Shown one piece after another: positions 57,541-64,000 of a stretch of 64,000 bases of DNA. Under the pieces are notes generated by a model. It was given only the letters and a program-made list of their open reading frames with translations. It searched no databases and was not told the origin of the DNA. The first letter of the stretch is position 1. Each line of letters begins with the position of its first letter. The position numbers were made by a program, and so were the translations under genes. Source of the DNA: Candidatus Dojkabacteria bacterium UBA2022 (GTDB taxonomy: Bacteria > Patescibacteriota > Dojkabacteria > SC72); contig DDBW01000006.1 in assembly GCA_002335495.1 (NCBI GenBank), positions 4,701 through 68,700 on the forward strand, in the 5' to 3' direction.

Positions 57541-58518
57541 TTGGATGAAATGTCAGAATCTTTAATTGAAAACCGGCCACAAATACCTCAATCACTTGGT
57601 GAAACAGATTTGCGAAATTATTTATCTCAAAGGGATATTGTCCTTAGCGATGAGGAGTTGGAACACTGTAGACTGATTGAAGTACCAGATGGGGTACCTA
57701 TACTAATCATTGATCGTGAACACGATGAGTGGGAAGGCGGTGATGACCCGCTCCTGGCAAAATGTTTAGGCAGTCCTTCCTGCAAAGAATTTATCCCAGA
57801 ATATTTTCTTCCCGACCTCAAAAGGGATGAGGATAAATACCCAGATTTTGTTAAAAAGCTTATGGGGTTCAGCGCTGATGATACAAACGCTGCATATGAG
57901 AAGAGGGGGGGATTCTTCTATTATCATGCACAAAAGTTTATGGGAGTGGAAGGAAAGAAAGTTTCTGTTGTTGATATTGCAAACACTGGCTTGTATGAAG
58001 CATATTTCAGCCTCTGGCCAGCAGTGTATTCGTTAACAGGCAGTGCATTACCACTTCCCCCAACACTTAAAATCATCACAGTATTAGCGCCGTGGGTAAT
58101 GCGGGCAATTAACTACATTGGTGATGGTCAAAAAGTAGGGGATCAAAAGACAAATGAAAACGGACGCGGTATATATGACAAACGCCATATAAATAGCTAT
58201 GAAAAAGCCATTTACGACATGGAAGATGCAAGACGAGTATATGCAGCAAGGGCGCTAGAGAAATTAAGTAATGACAGGAAAAAACAATATCCAAATAATG
58301 ATCAACTATTAGTGGCTGTATATCCTAAGGCGCATGCAATGAGAATAGCCAACTATTTAACCAATTTAAATCCATCTACGGCAATTTCCACACAAGTCAA
58401 GAATCTCTTATACCGATACCCAGGCTTGGAATTTTCAACAAGAACATATGAGAAAAAGAAAAGCTATGGTAGCAAACCAGAGGGTTATTGGGATTTAGTT
58501 GAAAACGTTAAATTCTAA
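57541..58518 (+). CDS. Hypothetical protein carried as a single-gene cassette
   Basis: 325 residues, no signal peptide. An N-terminal acidic helical part, a middle segment with V-S-V-V-D-I-A-N-T-G-L-Y-E-A-Y, a mildly hydrophobic stretch (about 160-195) and a C-terminal L-L-V-A-V-Y-P-K-A-H-A-M-R-I-A-N. No family recognised. GC is higher than neighbours in parts. It is exactly flanked by direct repeats V1 and V2, so it looks like an independent insertion. Confidence 0.55.
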   Translation: MDEMSESLIENRPQIPQSLGETDLRNYLSQRDIVLSDEELEHCRLIEVPDGVPILIIDREHDEWEGGDDPLLAKCLGSPSCKEFIPEYFLPDLKRDEDKYPDFVKKLMGFSADDTNAAYEKRGGFFYYHAQKFMGVEGKKVSVVDIANTGLYEAYFSLWPAVYSLTGSALPLPPTLKIITVLAPWVMRAINYIGDGQKVGDQKTNENGRGIYDKRHINSYEKAIYDMEDARRVYAARALEKLSNDRKKQYPNNDQLLVAVYPKAHAMRIANYLTNLNPSTAISTQVKNLLYRYPGLEFSTRTYEKKKSYGSKPEGYWDLVENVKF

Positions 58519-58535
58519 GAATCAAAATAACACCA

Positions 58536-58576
58536 GTTTTAAGTTCCAGGCTACTTTGTACTGCCCACCATTTTTT
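58536..58576 (+). repeat. Attachment-like site V2
   Basis: AGTTTTAAGTTCCAGGCTAC, then TTTGTACTGCCCACCATTTT and TT. Direct repeat of V1 with about 75-80 percent identity by eye; right end of the tRNA-Val array. Confidence 0.7.
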
Positions 58577-58593
58577 AGAAATTACCTTAACAA

Positions 58594-59100
58594 ATGGGAA
58601 CTGGATTATCCTTAATTACTGAATATGCACTCGGAGGACTTATTTTCTGGTCTACATTAGTCGTAGGATTCTTCCTTTCGAGTATCTTTCCTGCTGAACT
58701 ACTTACTAACTTATCACCTATCTTAACCGGGTTAGTCCTAATTGGATCTCCTTTCGTGTATTTAACCGGACTTTTAATTGATATATTGGGGAATGAAGTT
58801 CTTCAATTGATTAAAATCGAAAGAAATCTGGGCTCAGATAACTACAATAAAATAGTTGTAAATGGCTCAAATTCAGCTAAAGACAGAGTAAGGGGATTTG
58901 AGTCAACAAAAAGGTTTCTGCGGATTTCGTTTATATCCTTTTTGATTAATGTAGTTATATTTTTGATCACCGGATGTATTACAAATCAGCCGTTACTCTT
59001 CTGCTTTACAATAATCGCTTTATTTATTGGAATTCTTTCTTTCACAGGCTATTTAATGATAAAGCAAAAGTATGAAGCAGTTTTGGAGCAATTGAGTTAA
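58594..59100 (+). CDS. Polytopic membrane protein
   Basis: 168 residues with four hydrophobic helices (about 10-32, 42-65, 110-130, 136-157) and a charged loop (about 70-105). No motif recognised. It starts 18 bases after site V2 and may be chromosomal or the last cargo. Confidence 0.5.
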   Translation: MGTGLSLITEYALGGLIFWSTLVVGFFLSSIFPAELLTNLSPILTGLVLIGSPFVYLTGLLIDILGNEVLQLIKIERNLGSDNYNKIVVNGSNSAKDRVRGFESTKRFLRISFISFLINVVIFLITGCITNQPLLFCFTIIALFIGILSFTGYLMIKQKYEAVLEQLS

Positions 59101-59177
59101 GTATTGTCCAGCTTCTAATAAAGAATAGTTTCTGATCATTTCCCATCATTTCCCCAAGAATAATATATTATTAACGA

Positions 59178-59456
59178 GTGACCAACTTAGATAAGCATAA
59201 TAAAATTAGGGAAGATTTAGTTGAAATTGATAGTATACCTAATCCCCCTTTCAATACCAGGTCAATTAAGAAATACTTACAGTGGAAGGTAGGGTCTCTT
59301 GGTTTTGATCTTGTTTCAAATCCATACTACTCATATATTCATGTTACTTCCAATCCTGGTGCTCAGAAGTTAGTTCTGTTCTCTCACACTGATCACCCAG
59401 CATTTGTGTTTAAAAATAAAGATTCGGGTCTTCTTTTAGGAATGCAATTAGAATAG
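59178..59456 (+). pseudogene. N-terminal fragment of a metallopeptidase (M20/M42-like)
   Basis: 92 codons from GTG. S-I-P-N-P-P-F and K-L-V-L-F-S-H-T-D-H-P-A look like the N-terminus and first metal-binding segment of M42/M20 peptidases, which need about 350 residues. The frame ends with TAG and nothing resembling the remainder follows. The gene starting at 63848 begins similarly (I-P-N-A-P-F), so this may be a decayed paralog. Confidence 0.5.
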
Positions 59457-59595
59457 CGTCTGCAACTAAGAAGTATAGAACATTTAAATAAAGCCTTTTT
59501 TTAAACTCATGATTTGATTTTGTGAGGAGCGAGTAAGAGCTTTGAAATACGATTCCGAATACTAATAACCAGATAAGAACTTTTCCGCTATCCAT
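59410..59595 (-). CDS. Possible small two-helix membrane protein
   Basis: 61 residues with two hydrophobic segments (about 6-25 and 35-55). ATG at 59595 with TATAAT 8 bases upstream, so a leaderless transcript is possible. It overlaps the end of the peptidase fragment by 47 bases. Real only if that promoter is active. Confidence 0.35.
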   Translation of the reverse strand: MDSGKVLIWLLVFGIVFQSSYSLLTKSNHEFKKRLYLNVLYFLVADAILIAFLKEDPNLYF

Positions 59596-59692
59596 TGAAT
59601 ATTATAGCTAAAATATTTTTAAACTCTTGACATCTCAATGTCGATATTACACTATGATGAAGTATATATAAATTATTTCTTACCTGCTCGAA

Positions 59693-61063
59693 ATGGGAAA
59701 AAAGGTTAAATCATATAGAAAGAAATCCCCTCTAATATTAGTTGTTGCTGTGGCTGTAGTCGGAGTTCTCGGCTTCCTGACATATCGTTTAATAGATAGT
59801 GGAAGCCTAGGTTCACAAAATGCCTCTGCTGGATCCGTTAAGGAAATGACTGTTGAAGGCTTTAAAGTAACTCTAACTCCTTCACGCTCAATTTTGAAGG
59901 CATTCACAACAGGTGGTAAAAACACCCCAACAACCACATGGCGTTACACTATTACTGGTAAGAACTCTGCTTGTTATAAGCCGGTAGTAAGAGTACAGAA
60001 CGAGGCTAAGCCGAACCAAGTCAACGCTCAAAAAGTCAATACTATTTTATTGGTTTTAGATCTCACTGAACAGAAGGGTTGTACTAATAAAAGAGCCCTA
60101 ACAATAACTACTTCAGGAGTTTTTCAGGCTTATACAAACTCTAACTTGAGGTATATTGTTCAGTTTAGTCCTGCCGTTAAGAAGATTAATACCCCTCGTT
60201 CTACCACTCCAACCTTTGAAACAACCAATAAGGGTTTTAAGCTTACTTCCAGACAGAGAAGTAATGGACTCTGGGCATACACTGTTACGGGTAAAGCCGG
60301 TAACTGTTATGTTGCGGATGTATCCGCCGGTGGTGATGTCGATGCCGGTAGTACAGGTAGTTTTAGTGGAATATATACTCTAAGGTTGGTTAAATCTCCC
60401 AATAAGGATTGTGTAAAGACTACAGATTTAAAACTGTCTGGAACTGCCGATGGTAAAAAATATAAAGGTAACGACTACTACTTCAAAGTTAGATACGCTC
60501 AGAACGTGGAGCTTGTTTATACAGAGAATAAGGGAACGGCAAAGACTCTTAAAAGTGGTCCCGTAACATTACAGTATAAGTATGCGTCTAATGGGATATG
60601 GAACTATACAGTATCGGGTTGTAATATTATTTCTGTTACCGCTCCTGTCTCCAAAAGTCAGCCGGCAAAGGTGTCTGTTTCTGTCACATGTAATGATGTG
60701 CTGGCAAAAGAAATGAATTCAAAATCTGGTACTATTGCCGCGCCTTCAGATGCAGTATTTTCTCTTAATCTTGTAACTGATAGGCCTAATAATGGGACTG
60801 ATAGGCCTGATAATGTAAAAACGTTGAGTAGTGGTAAAGTAACTCTCTCATATAGTTACTCAGGCAATGGGACCTGGAAATACACCGTTACCGGTTGTTC
60901 GATACAACAAATCACAGCCCCGGTTTCAAAAAGTAAGCCTGCGAAGGTTGCTGTTACAGCTTTGTGCAACAGCCGATCTCTTGATTCTATAACCGTGTCT
61001 AAAACGGGTACTATTACTGCCCCTGAGGACTCGGTATTTAGCTTCACTGCAACGTATCGTTAG
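59693..61063 (+). CDS. Membrane-anchored surface protein with four tandem W-x-Y-T-V-T-G domains
   Basis: 456 residues. Basic N-terminus (M-G-K-K-V-K-S) and one membrane helix (about 14-36). Four beta-rich repeats follow, each with W-(R/A/N/K)-Y-T-(I/V)-(T/S)-G near its first third: about 55-160, 180-285, 290-375 and 380-456. Repeats 3 and 4 also share A-P-V-S-K-S and P-A-K-V. A homologous single domain is in the protein at 2966-3424. TTGACA (59624-59629) and an inverted repeat GACAT-CTCA-ATGTC lie upstream. Probably a cell-surface adhesin or structural protein of a lineage-specific family. Confidence 0.65.
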   Translation: MGKKVKSYRKKSPLILVVAVAVVGVLGFLTYRLIDSGSLGSQNASAGSVKEMTVEGFKVTLTPSRSILKAFTTGGKNTPTTTWRYTITGKNSACYKPVVRVQNEAKPNQVNAQKVNTILLVLDLTEQKGCTNKRALTITTSGVFQAYTNSNLRYIVQFSPAVKKINTPRSTTPTFETTNKGFKLTSRQRSNGLWAYTVTGKAGNCYVADVSAGGDVDAGSTGSFSGIYTLRLVKSPNKDCVKTTDLKLSGTADGKKYKGNDYYFKVRYAQNVELVYTENKGTAKTLKSGPVTLQYKYASNGIWNYTVSGCNIISVTAPVSKSQPAKVSVSVTCNDVLAKEMNSKSGTIAAPSDAVFSLNLVTDRPNNGTDRPDNVKTLSSGKVTLSYSYSGNGTWKYTVTGCSIQQITAPVSKSKPAKVAVTALCNSRSLDSITVSKTGTITAPEDSVFSFTATYR

Positions 61064-61081
61064 TAAATCGACTCTGTAGGG

Positions 61082-61432
61082 ATGAAAAATAGTAAGTTGT
61101 TTGGAATGAGCTTCGCAAGAATTTATAACCTTTATGTTAAGAAGGTTGAGAGGAAAGGTCGTTCAAAGAGTGAGGTCAATGACGTAATAAAGTGGTTAAC
61201 AGGATATAGTCAATCTGAACTAAACTCTCAAATTAAGAAGGATGTTGATATGGAAACTTTTATAAAGGAGTCTCCTGATTTGAATCCTTCTCGTAAACTT
61301 ATCAAAGGAATTATATGTGGAGTTAGGGTAGAGGATATAGAAGATCCAATAATGCAGATAATAAGGTATATGGATAAACTTGTTGATGAAGTAGCAAAGG
61401 GTAGAGCGATGGAGAAGATACTGAGAAAATAA
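61082..61432 (+). CDS. DUF2200 family protein
   Basis: 116 residues matching DUF2200 along its length: F-G-M-S-F-A-R-I-Y-N-L-Y-V-K-K-V-E, R-K-G-R-S-K-S-E-V, I-K-W-L-T-G-Y-S and I-C-G-V-R-V-E-D-I-E-D-P-I-M-Q. Function unknown; cytoplasmic. Eighteen bases after the surface-repeat protein. Confidence 0.88.
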   Translation: MKNSKLFGMSFARIYNLYVKKVERKGRSKSEVNDVIKWLTGYSQSELNSQIKKDVDMETFIKESPDLNPSRKLIKGIICGVRVEDIEDPIMQIIRYMDKLVDEVAKGRAMEKILRK

Positions 61433-61436
61433 GTAG

Positions 61437-61832
61437 ATGTTATATAAAGGATATTCAGTACTAACCAAACCGCGAATCCTGAGGCATTTGGGATTAATAT
61501 ATAATAGCGCTCAGGCAATATACCCTTTCATTATATGTCCAGGGTATATTATTAATGAGTCTAATAATTTTCAATATTTATCAATCCTTGAGCATGAGGC
61601 TACCCATCTTGATAGGGCAAAGAAGTTTGGGATTCTAAAATGGTACCTTTTATACATATTTTCTCCCAAATTCCGTTTAAAAGAAGAAGTCATTGCATAC
61701 AGAGTTAAAAAGAAATTTCTAGAATCAAAAGGAGTACTCTTTGATGTTGAAAAACATGCTAGAATTCTTTCAAGCAATATTTATGGAAAAGTTGTTAAAT
61801 ATGAAGAAGCTGTTAGATTACTATCAAGTTAG
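61437..61832 (+). CDS. Putative zinc metallopeptidase-like protein (H-E-x-x-H)
   Basis: 131 residues. I-L-E-H-E-A-T-H-L-D-R-A-K-K-F-G is an H-E-x-x-H zinc site of the eCIS-core/M48-like small-peptidase kind; a third ligand may be the Glu in K-E-E-V-I-A-Y. I-I-C-P-G-Y-I-I precedes it. It might handle a host or envelope protein. Operon-like with DUF2200 (4-base gap). Confidence 0.6.
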   Translation: MLYKGYSVLTKPRILRHLGLIYNSAQAIYPFIICPGYIINESNNFQYLSILEHEATHLDRAKKFGILKWYLLYIFSPKFRLKEEVIAYRVKKKFLESKGVLFDVEKHARILSSNIYGKVVKYEEAVRLLSS

Positions 61833-61835
61833 AAT

Positions 61836-62541
61836 ATGGATATAAAAATAGTTAAACACAATTTGCCAGAACCATACTCTGAGAAAGCCAACTTTCTCGA
61901 TAAGACGATTGGTAAGCCATACTCAGAGTCCTATTCACTTACATATAACTCTGATAAAGAGACGATTGAAAAGCTTTATAGAGAATATAAAGATTCAAAC
62001 TTCTTATTTACAGCTGAATCTTCAACCGGACCTATTGGCTTTATAATAGGTAGGCATACAGAGAGTCGGGAAATATACTAAAATCCTTAGTATTAACGAA
62101 ATCTCTATGTCACATGCCTTTAGGGGGCAGAGAATAAACGAGATGCTTCGAGAAGCTTCTATTCTTGATTATAAACCCAATATAATTTATGGAGAGGCGA
62201 ACAATCCTGTCTCTGTTAAATCACGTGAAATAGCTTGTTCAAAATTGGGGTACTACTCCTATTGGATGGAAGAATCTATATCTAAGTTACATCCTCTATC
62301 AGAAGAACAAATTCACACTGTCCCCTATGATTTAGCTCGTCATTTTGATCCTGATGTTATTGATAAATATGTAGATGGTTGCAAACCCTTCATGCTATAC
62401 AGCGATGTTATCCCAAATGAAAAATTTAATACTGTTCCTGAGTACGAGATCCTTTTCAAAAAGATAAAGGATTACTCTGATAGTGTATGTAAAACTTGTC
62501 TAGGAGTTCTAATCTCTATTAAGAGTGGGTATAAAGTATAA
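61836..62541 (+). pseudogene. GNAT acetyltransferase broken by a frameshift
   Basis: The first frame (61836-62081) ends G-P-I-G-F-I-I-G-R-H-T-E-S and then a stop. A second frame continues K-I-L-S-I-N-E-I-S-M-S-H-A-F-R-G-Q-R-I-N-E-M-L, the acetyl-CoA loop of GNAT, to 62541. A one-base change near 62065-62080 (GGGAAAT run) joins the two into a 234-residue enzyme. Sequencing error is as likely as decay. Confidence 0.65.
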
Positions 62542-62542
62542 G

Positions 62543-62893
62543 CTACTGAACAAACAACTCTATTTCATACGCCTGTATATTAGGAGTCTCATAGGGATGG
62601 GCTTTCTTACAAGCCTCTACTACCTGTTCTAGTTTATCGATAGGGCATACCATTTCAACTTTATCTTCCCCCTCTCTGCTCATTGTTCCTGCTTTACCAA
62701 TTGTCGGATTGCTGTTCTCCCCTGAAAACCAGTTCCCTTCTCCGTGTGTAATATACGCGTTGTGAGTATATTCACCAATTACCCCTGCACCAGCCTCTGC
62801 CATTGCTTCTATCACATTATCTGTATGAGAAGCAGGTACCATAGTTATAATTGTGTACATTTTTTGTGACTTCATATTATTAATCATATCCAA
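62543..62893 (-). CDS. YqfO/Nif3 PII-like (CutA-related) domain protein
   Basis: 116 residues, possibly starting at the second Met. Y-T-I-I-T-M-V-P, A-M-A-E-A-G-A-G-V-I-G-E-Y and A-H-P-Y-E-T-P are the signatures of the PII-like insert domain found in Nif3/YqfO proteins and as a stand-alone protein. Possible metal or nucleotide sensor. Confidence 0.82.
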   Translation of the reverse strand: MDMINNMKSQKMYTIITMVPASHTDNVIEAMAEAGAGVIGEYTHNAYITHGEGNWFSGENSNPTIGKAGTMSREGEDKVEMVCPIDKLEQVVEACKKAHPYETPNIQAYEIELFVQ

Positions 62894-62932
62894 AAACAGA
62901 TATTTTTTCTACTCAAATGTTATAATTCAAAT

Positions 62933-63856
62933 ATGGATTTTAGAACCCAGCTGGTAGTATTACTGTTTATAATAAACATTGTTTTTGCCCCTTTGTTAAT
63001 AAGCCTCCTTGGTAAGAAAGGTTTTTATAAAAAGAAAAGTATTGATACCAAAAAAGGAAATAGGGCGTATTACAACCATCTCCTTGAAAATATGAGTACC
63101 CCTTCAAGTTTTGGAATACTCCTTCTACTTAACCTTATTGTTTTGAGTTTACTCTCCCATGAACTGAGTTACATCATTTTATTACTTGTACCATTCCTTT
63201 TAGGATTACTTGGCCTTTACGATGATATATATCAATTCTTTTTTCATAGAGTGGGAAAACATTGGGGTCTGAGAGCCAGATATAAATTACTGATACAGGT
63301 GCTTATATTTTTTGTAGCTTTTTATCTATCAACATCATCCCTTTTAATATCTCTGATATCGTCATTTCTCGCTTCTTTTATCCTCAACTCATACAACATA
63401 ACAGACGGATTGGATGGTTTAGTTGGGGGGATTTCTATACCTGTCTTAATATTCTTTGCTTATTTAGAATACATCACGTTTGGAGCTAGTAATGTATTCT
63501 TTCTTATCGTATCTTCACTGTTATTTGTATTAGTCTTTATGATCTTTAATATAAAACCAGCAAAGGTCTTTTTAGGAGATAGTGGATCTTATACGATTGG
63601 CGCTTTAATAGGTCTGCTTGCTCTTCGATACCCATTAATCATCACTATCCCTCTTCTTTCACTATTTATACTTGAAGGTTTAAGCAGTCTATTACAAATA
63701 CTATCCATTAAAATCTTTAAGAGAAAGATACTCACAATTGCTCCTCTCCATCTACATCTATTAAATAAAGGGTGGAGTCAGTGGAGAGTTATCGGAACTG
63801 CATGGGCACTGCAGATATCAATTACAATAGTTGTATTCTTTGTTTATGGGAAATAA
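62933..63856 (+). CDS. mraY: Phospho-N-acetylmuramoyl-pentapeptide-transferase (MraY) or close GT4-type relative
   Basis: 307 residues, about ten membrane helices. Motifs of the polyprenyl-phosphate phosphotransferase family: Y-D-D-I in G-L-Y-D-D-I-Y, N-I-T-D-G-L-D-G-L, F-L-G-D-S-G-S and A-P-L-H-L-H-L-L-N-K-G-W. The last, with spaced His, is characteristic of MraY rather than WecA. Transfers phospho-MurNAc-pentapeptide to undecaprenyl phosphate to start lipid I. The next gene overlaps its 3' end by 9 bases. Confidence 0.88.
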   Translation: MDFRTQLVVLLFIINIVFAPLLISLLGKKGFYKKKSIDTKKGNRAYYNHLLENMSTPSSFGILLLLNLIVLSLLSHELSYIILLLVPFLLGLLGLYDDIYQFFFHRVGKHWGLRARYKLLIQVLIFFVAFYLSTSSLLISLISSFLASFILNSYNITDGLDGLVGGISIPVLIFFAYLEYITFGASNVFFLIVSSLLFVLVFMIFNIKPAKVFLGDSGSYTIGALIGLLALRYPLIITIPLLSLFILEGLSSLLQILSIKIFKRKILTIAPLHLHLLNKGWSQWRVIGTAWALQISITIVVFFVYGK

Positions 63857-64000
63857 TCCGATAGAGATTCTAAAATCATTGCATAATATCCCCAATGCTC
63901 CTTTCTCAATAAAAGGAAGGTCTGAATATTTAAAGAAGTTTATTCAAGATATGGAGTTAGAATATGAGGAAACGGAATACTACATCAAGGTTAATCTTAA
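63848..64000 (+). CDS. N-terminal part of a peptidase-like protein (runs off the window)
   Basis: ATG 63848 lies inside the mraY end; 51 codons are open to the window edge. I-L-K-S-L-H-N-I-P-N-A-P-F, then E-Y-L-K-K-F-I, resembles the N-terminal helix of M20/M42 peptidases and the fragment at 59178-59456. Confidence 0.45.

Larger units (their letters stand above)
46004..58576 (+). mobile_element. Integrative element (with tandem extra cassette) at tRNA-Val
   Basis: Bounded by the tRNA-Val 3' end (site V0, 46004-46031) and the related direct repeats V1 (57466-57505) and V2 (58536-58576), all sharing GCCCACCATTT. Contents in order are a serine recombinase next to the tRNA, unknown genes, an XRE repressor, zinc-ribbon/SNase membrane proteins, an XRE-ImmA plus PIN toxin pair, a graspetide locus, DUF6624 and Nudix. 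One gene follows between V1 and V2. Boundaries follow the repeats; excision has not been seen. Confidence 0.7.

Noticed and set aside
59101..59160. A fourth attachment-like site after V2
   Set aside because: Only short matches (TCCAGCTTC, CCCATCATTT) without the GCCCACCA end.

Overview
The window is low-GC bacterial DNA, densely packed, with short intergenic gaps and small single-domain enzymes. Convergent genes often overlap by only 4-11 bases. The standard code fits: TAA and TAG end most genes, and TGA ends a minority, including pairs where the next start overlaps the stop (33413-33415, 51792-51794). Sigma70-type promoters with 17-18 base spacers are easy to read. Fused t6A genes, a TasA/SipW surface operon, many lineage-specific hypotheticals and a mraY gene suggest a member of the Candidate Phyla Radiation (Patescibacteria). 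The phylum cannot be fixed from the sequence alone.

Layout. 0-22.7 kb is a chromosomal backbone of small genes: tRNA-Lys; hsp20 under a CIRCE-overlapped promoter; a CaCA antiporter; a MerR/TipAS regulator divergent from a hydrolase; a NicO-type metal exporter; a secreted Met/His-tailed protein with a two-component system; and many hydrolases, methyltransferases and acetyltransferases. 22.8-24.9 kb holds a structured leader followed by tasA-like, sipW and a second SipW-type surface protein. 26.05-35.6 kb is a run of one- to three-gene units (methyltransferase, kinase, lipoprotein, J-domain zinc-ribbon protein, LpxC, phosphodiester glycosidase, FGE-like, S66 peptidase). They are separated by dispersed repeats, some clearly made from tRNA-Asp, and lie directly downstream of the 3' end of the intact tRNA-Asp. 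35.7-45.8 kb returns to core genes: GGDEF, thioredoxin, a TsaC-TsaE fusion, TsaD, an ABC exporter, enolase and SPFH.

46.0-58.6 kb is an integrative element downstream of tRNA-Val. A large serine recombinase has its last codons inside the tRNA. Copies of the tRNA 3' end lie at 57.5 and 58.57 kb. The cargo includes zinc-ribbon/SNase membrane proteins, an XRE-ImmA/IrrE plus DUF4411 PIN toxin-antitoxin pair, and a compact graspetide-type RiPP locus (31-residue precursor plus MvdC/TgnB-like ATP-grasp ligase). 58.6-64 kb has a four-repeat surface protein, DUF2200, broken GNAT and peptidase genes, and mraY.

The most interesting reading is that the tRNA-Asp and tRNA-Val loci are the same kind of object: arrays of cargo modules bounded by degenerate tRNA 3'-end-like sites, each lying downstream of its tRNA. 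One of these modules encodes a probable ribosomally made ester/amide-crosslinked peptide.
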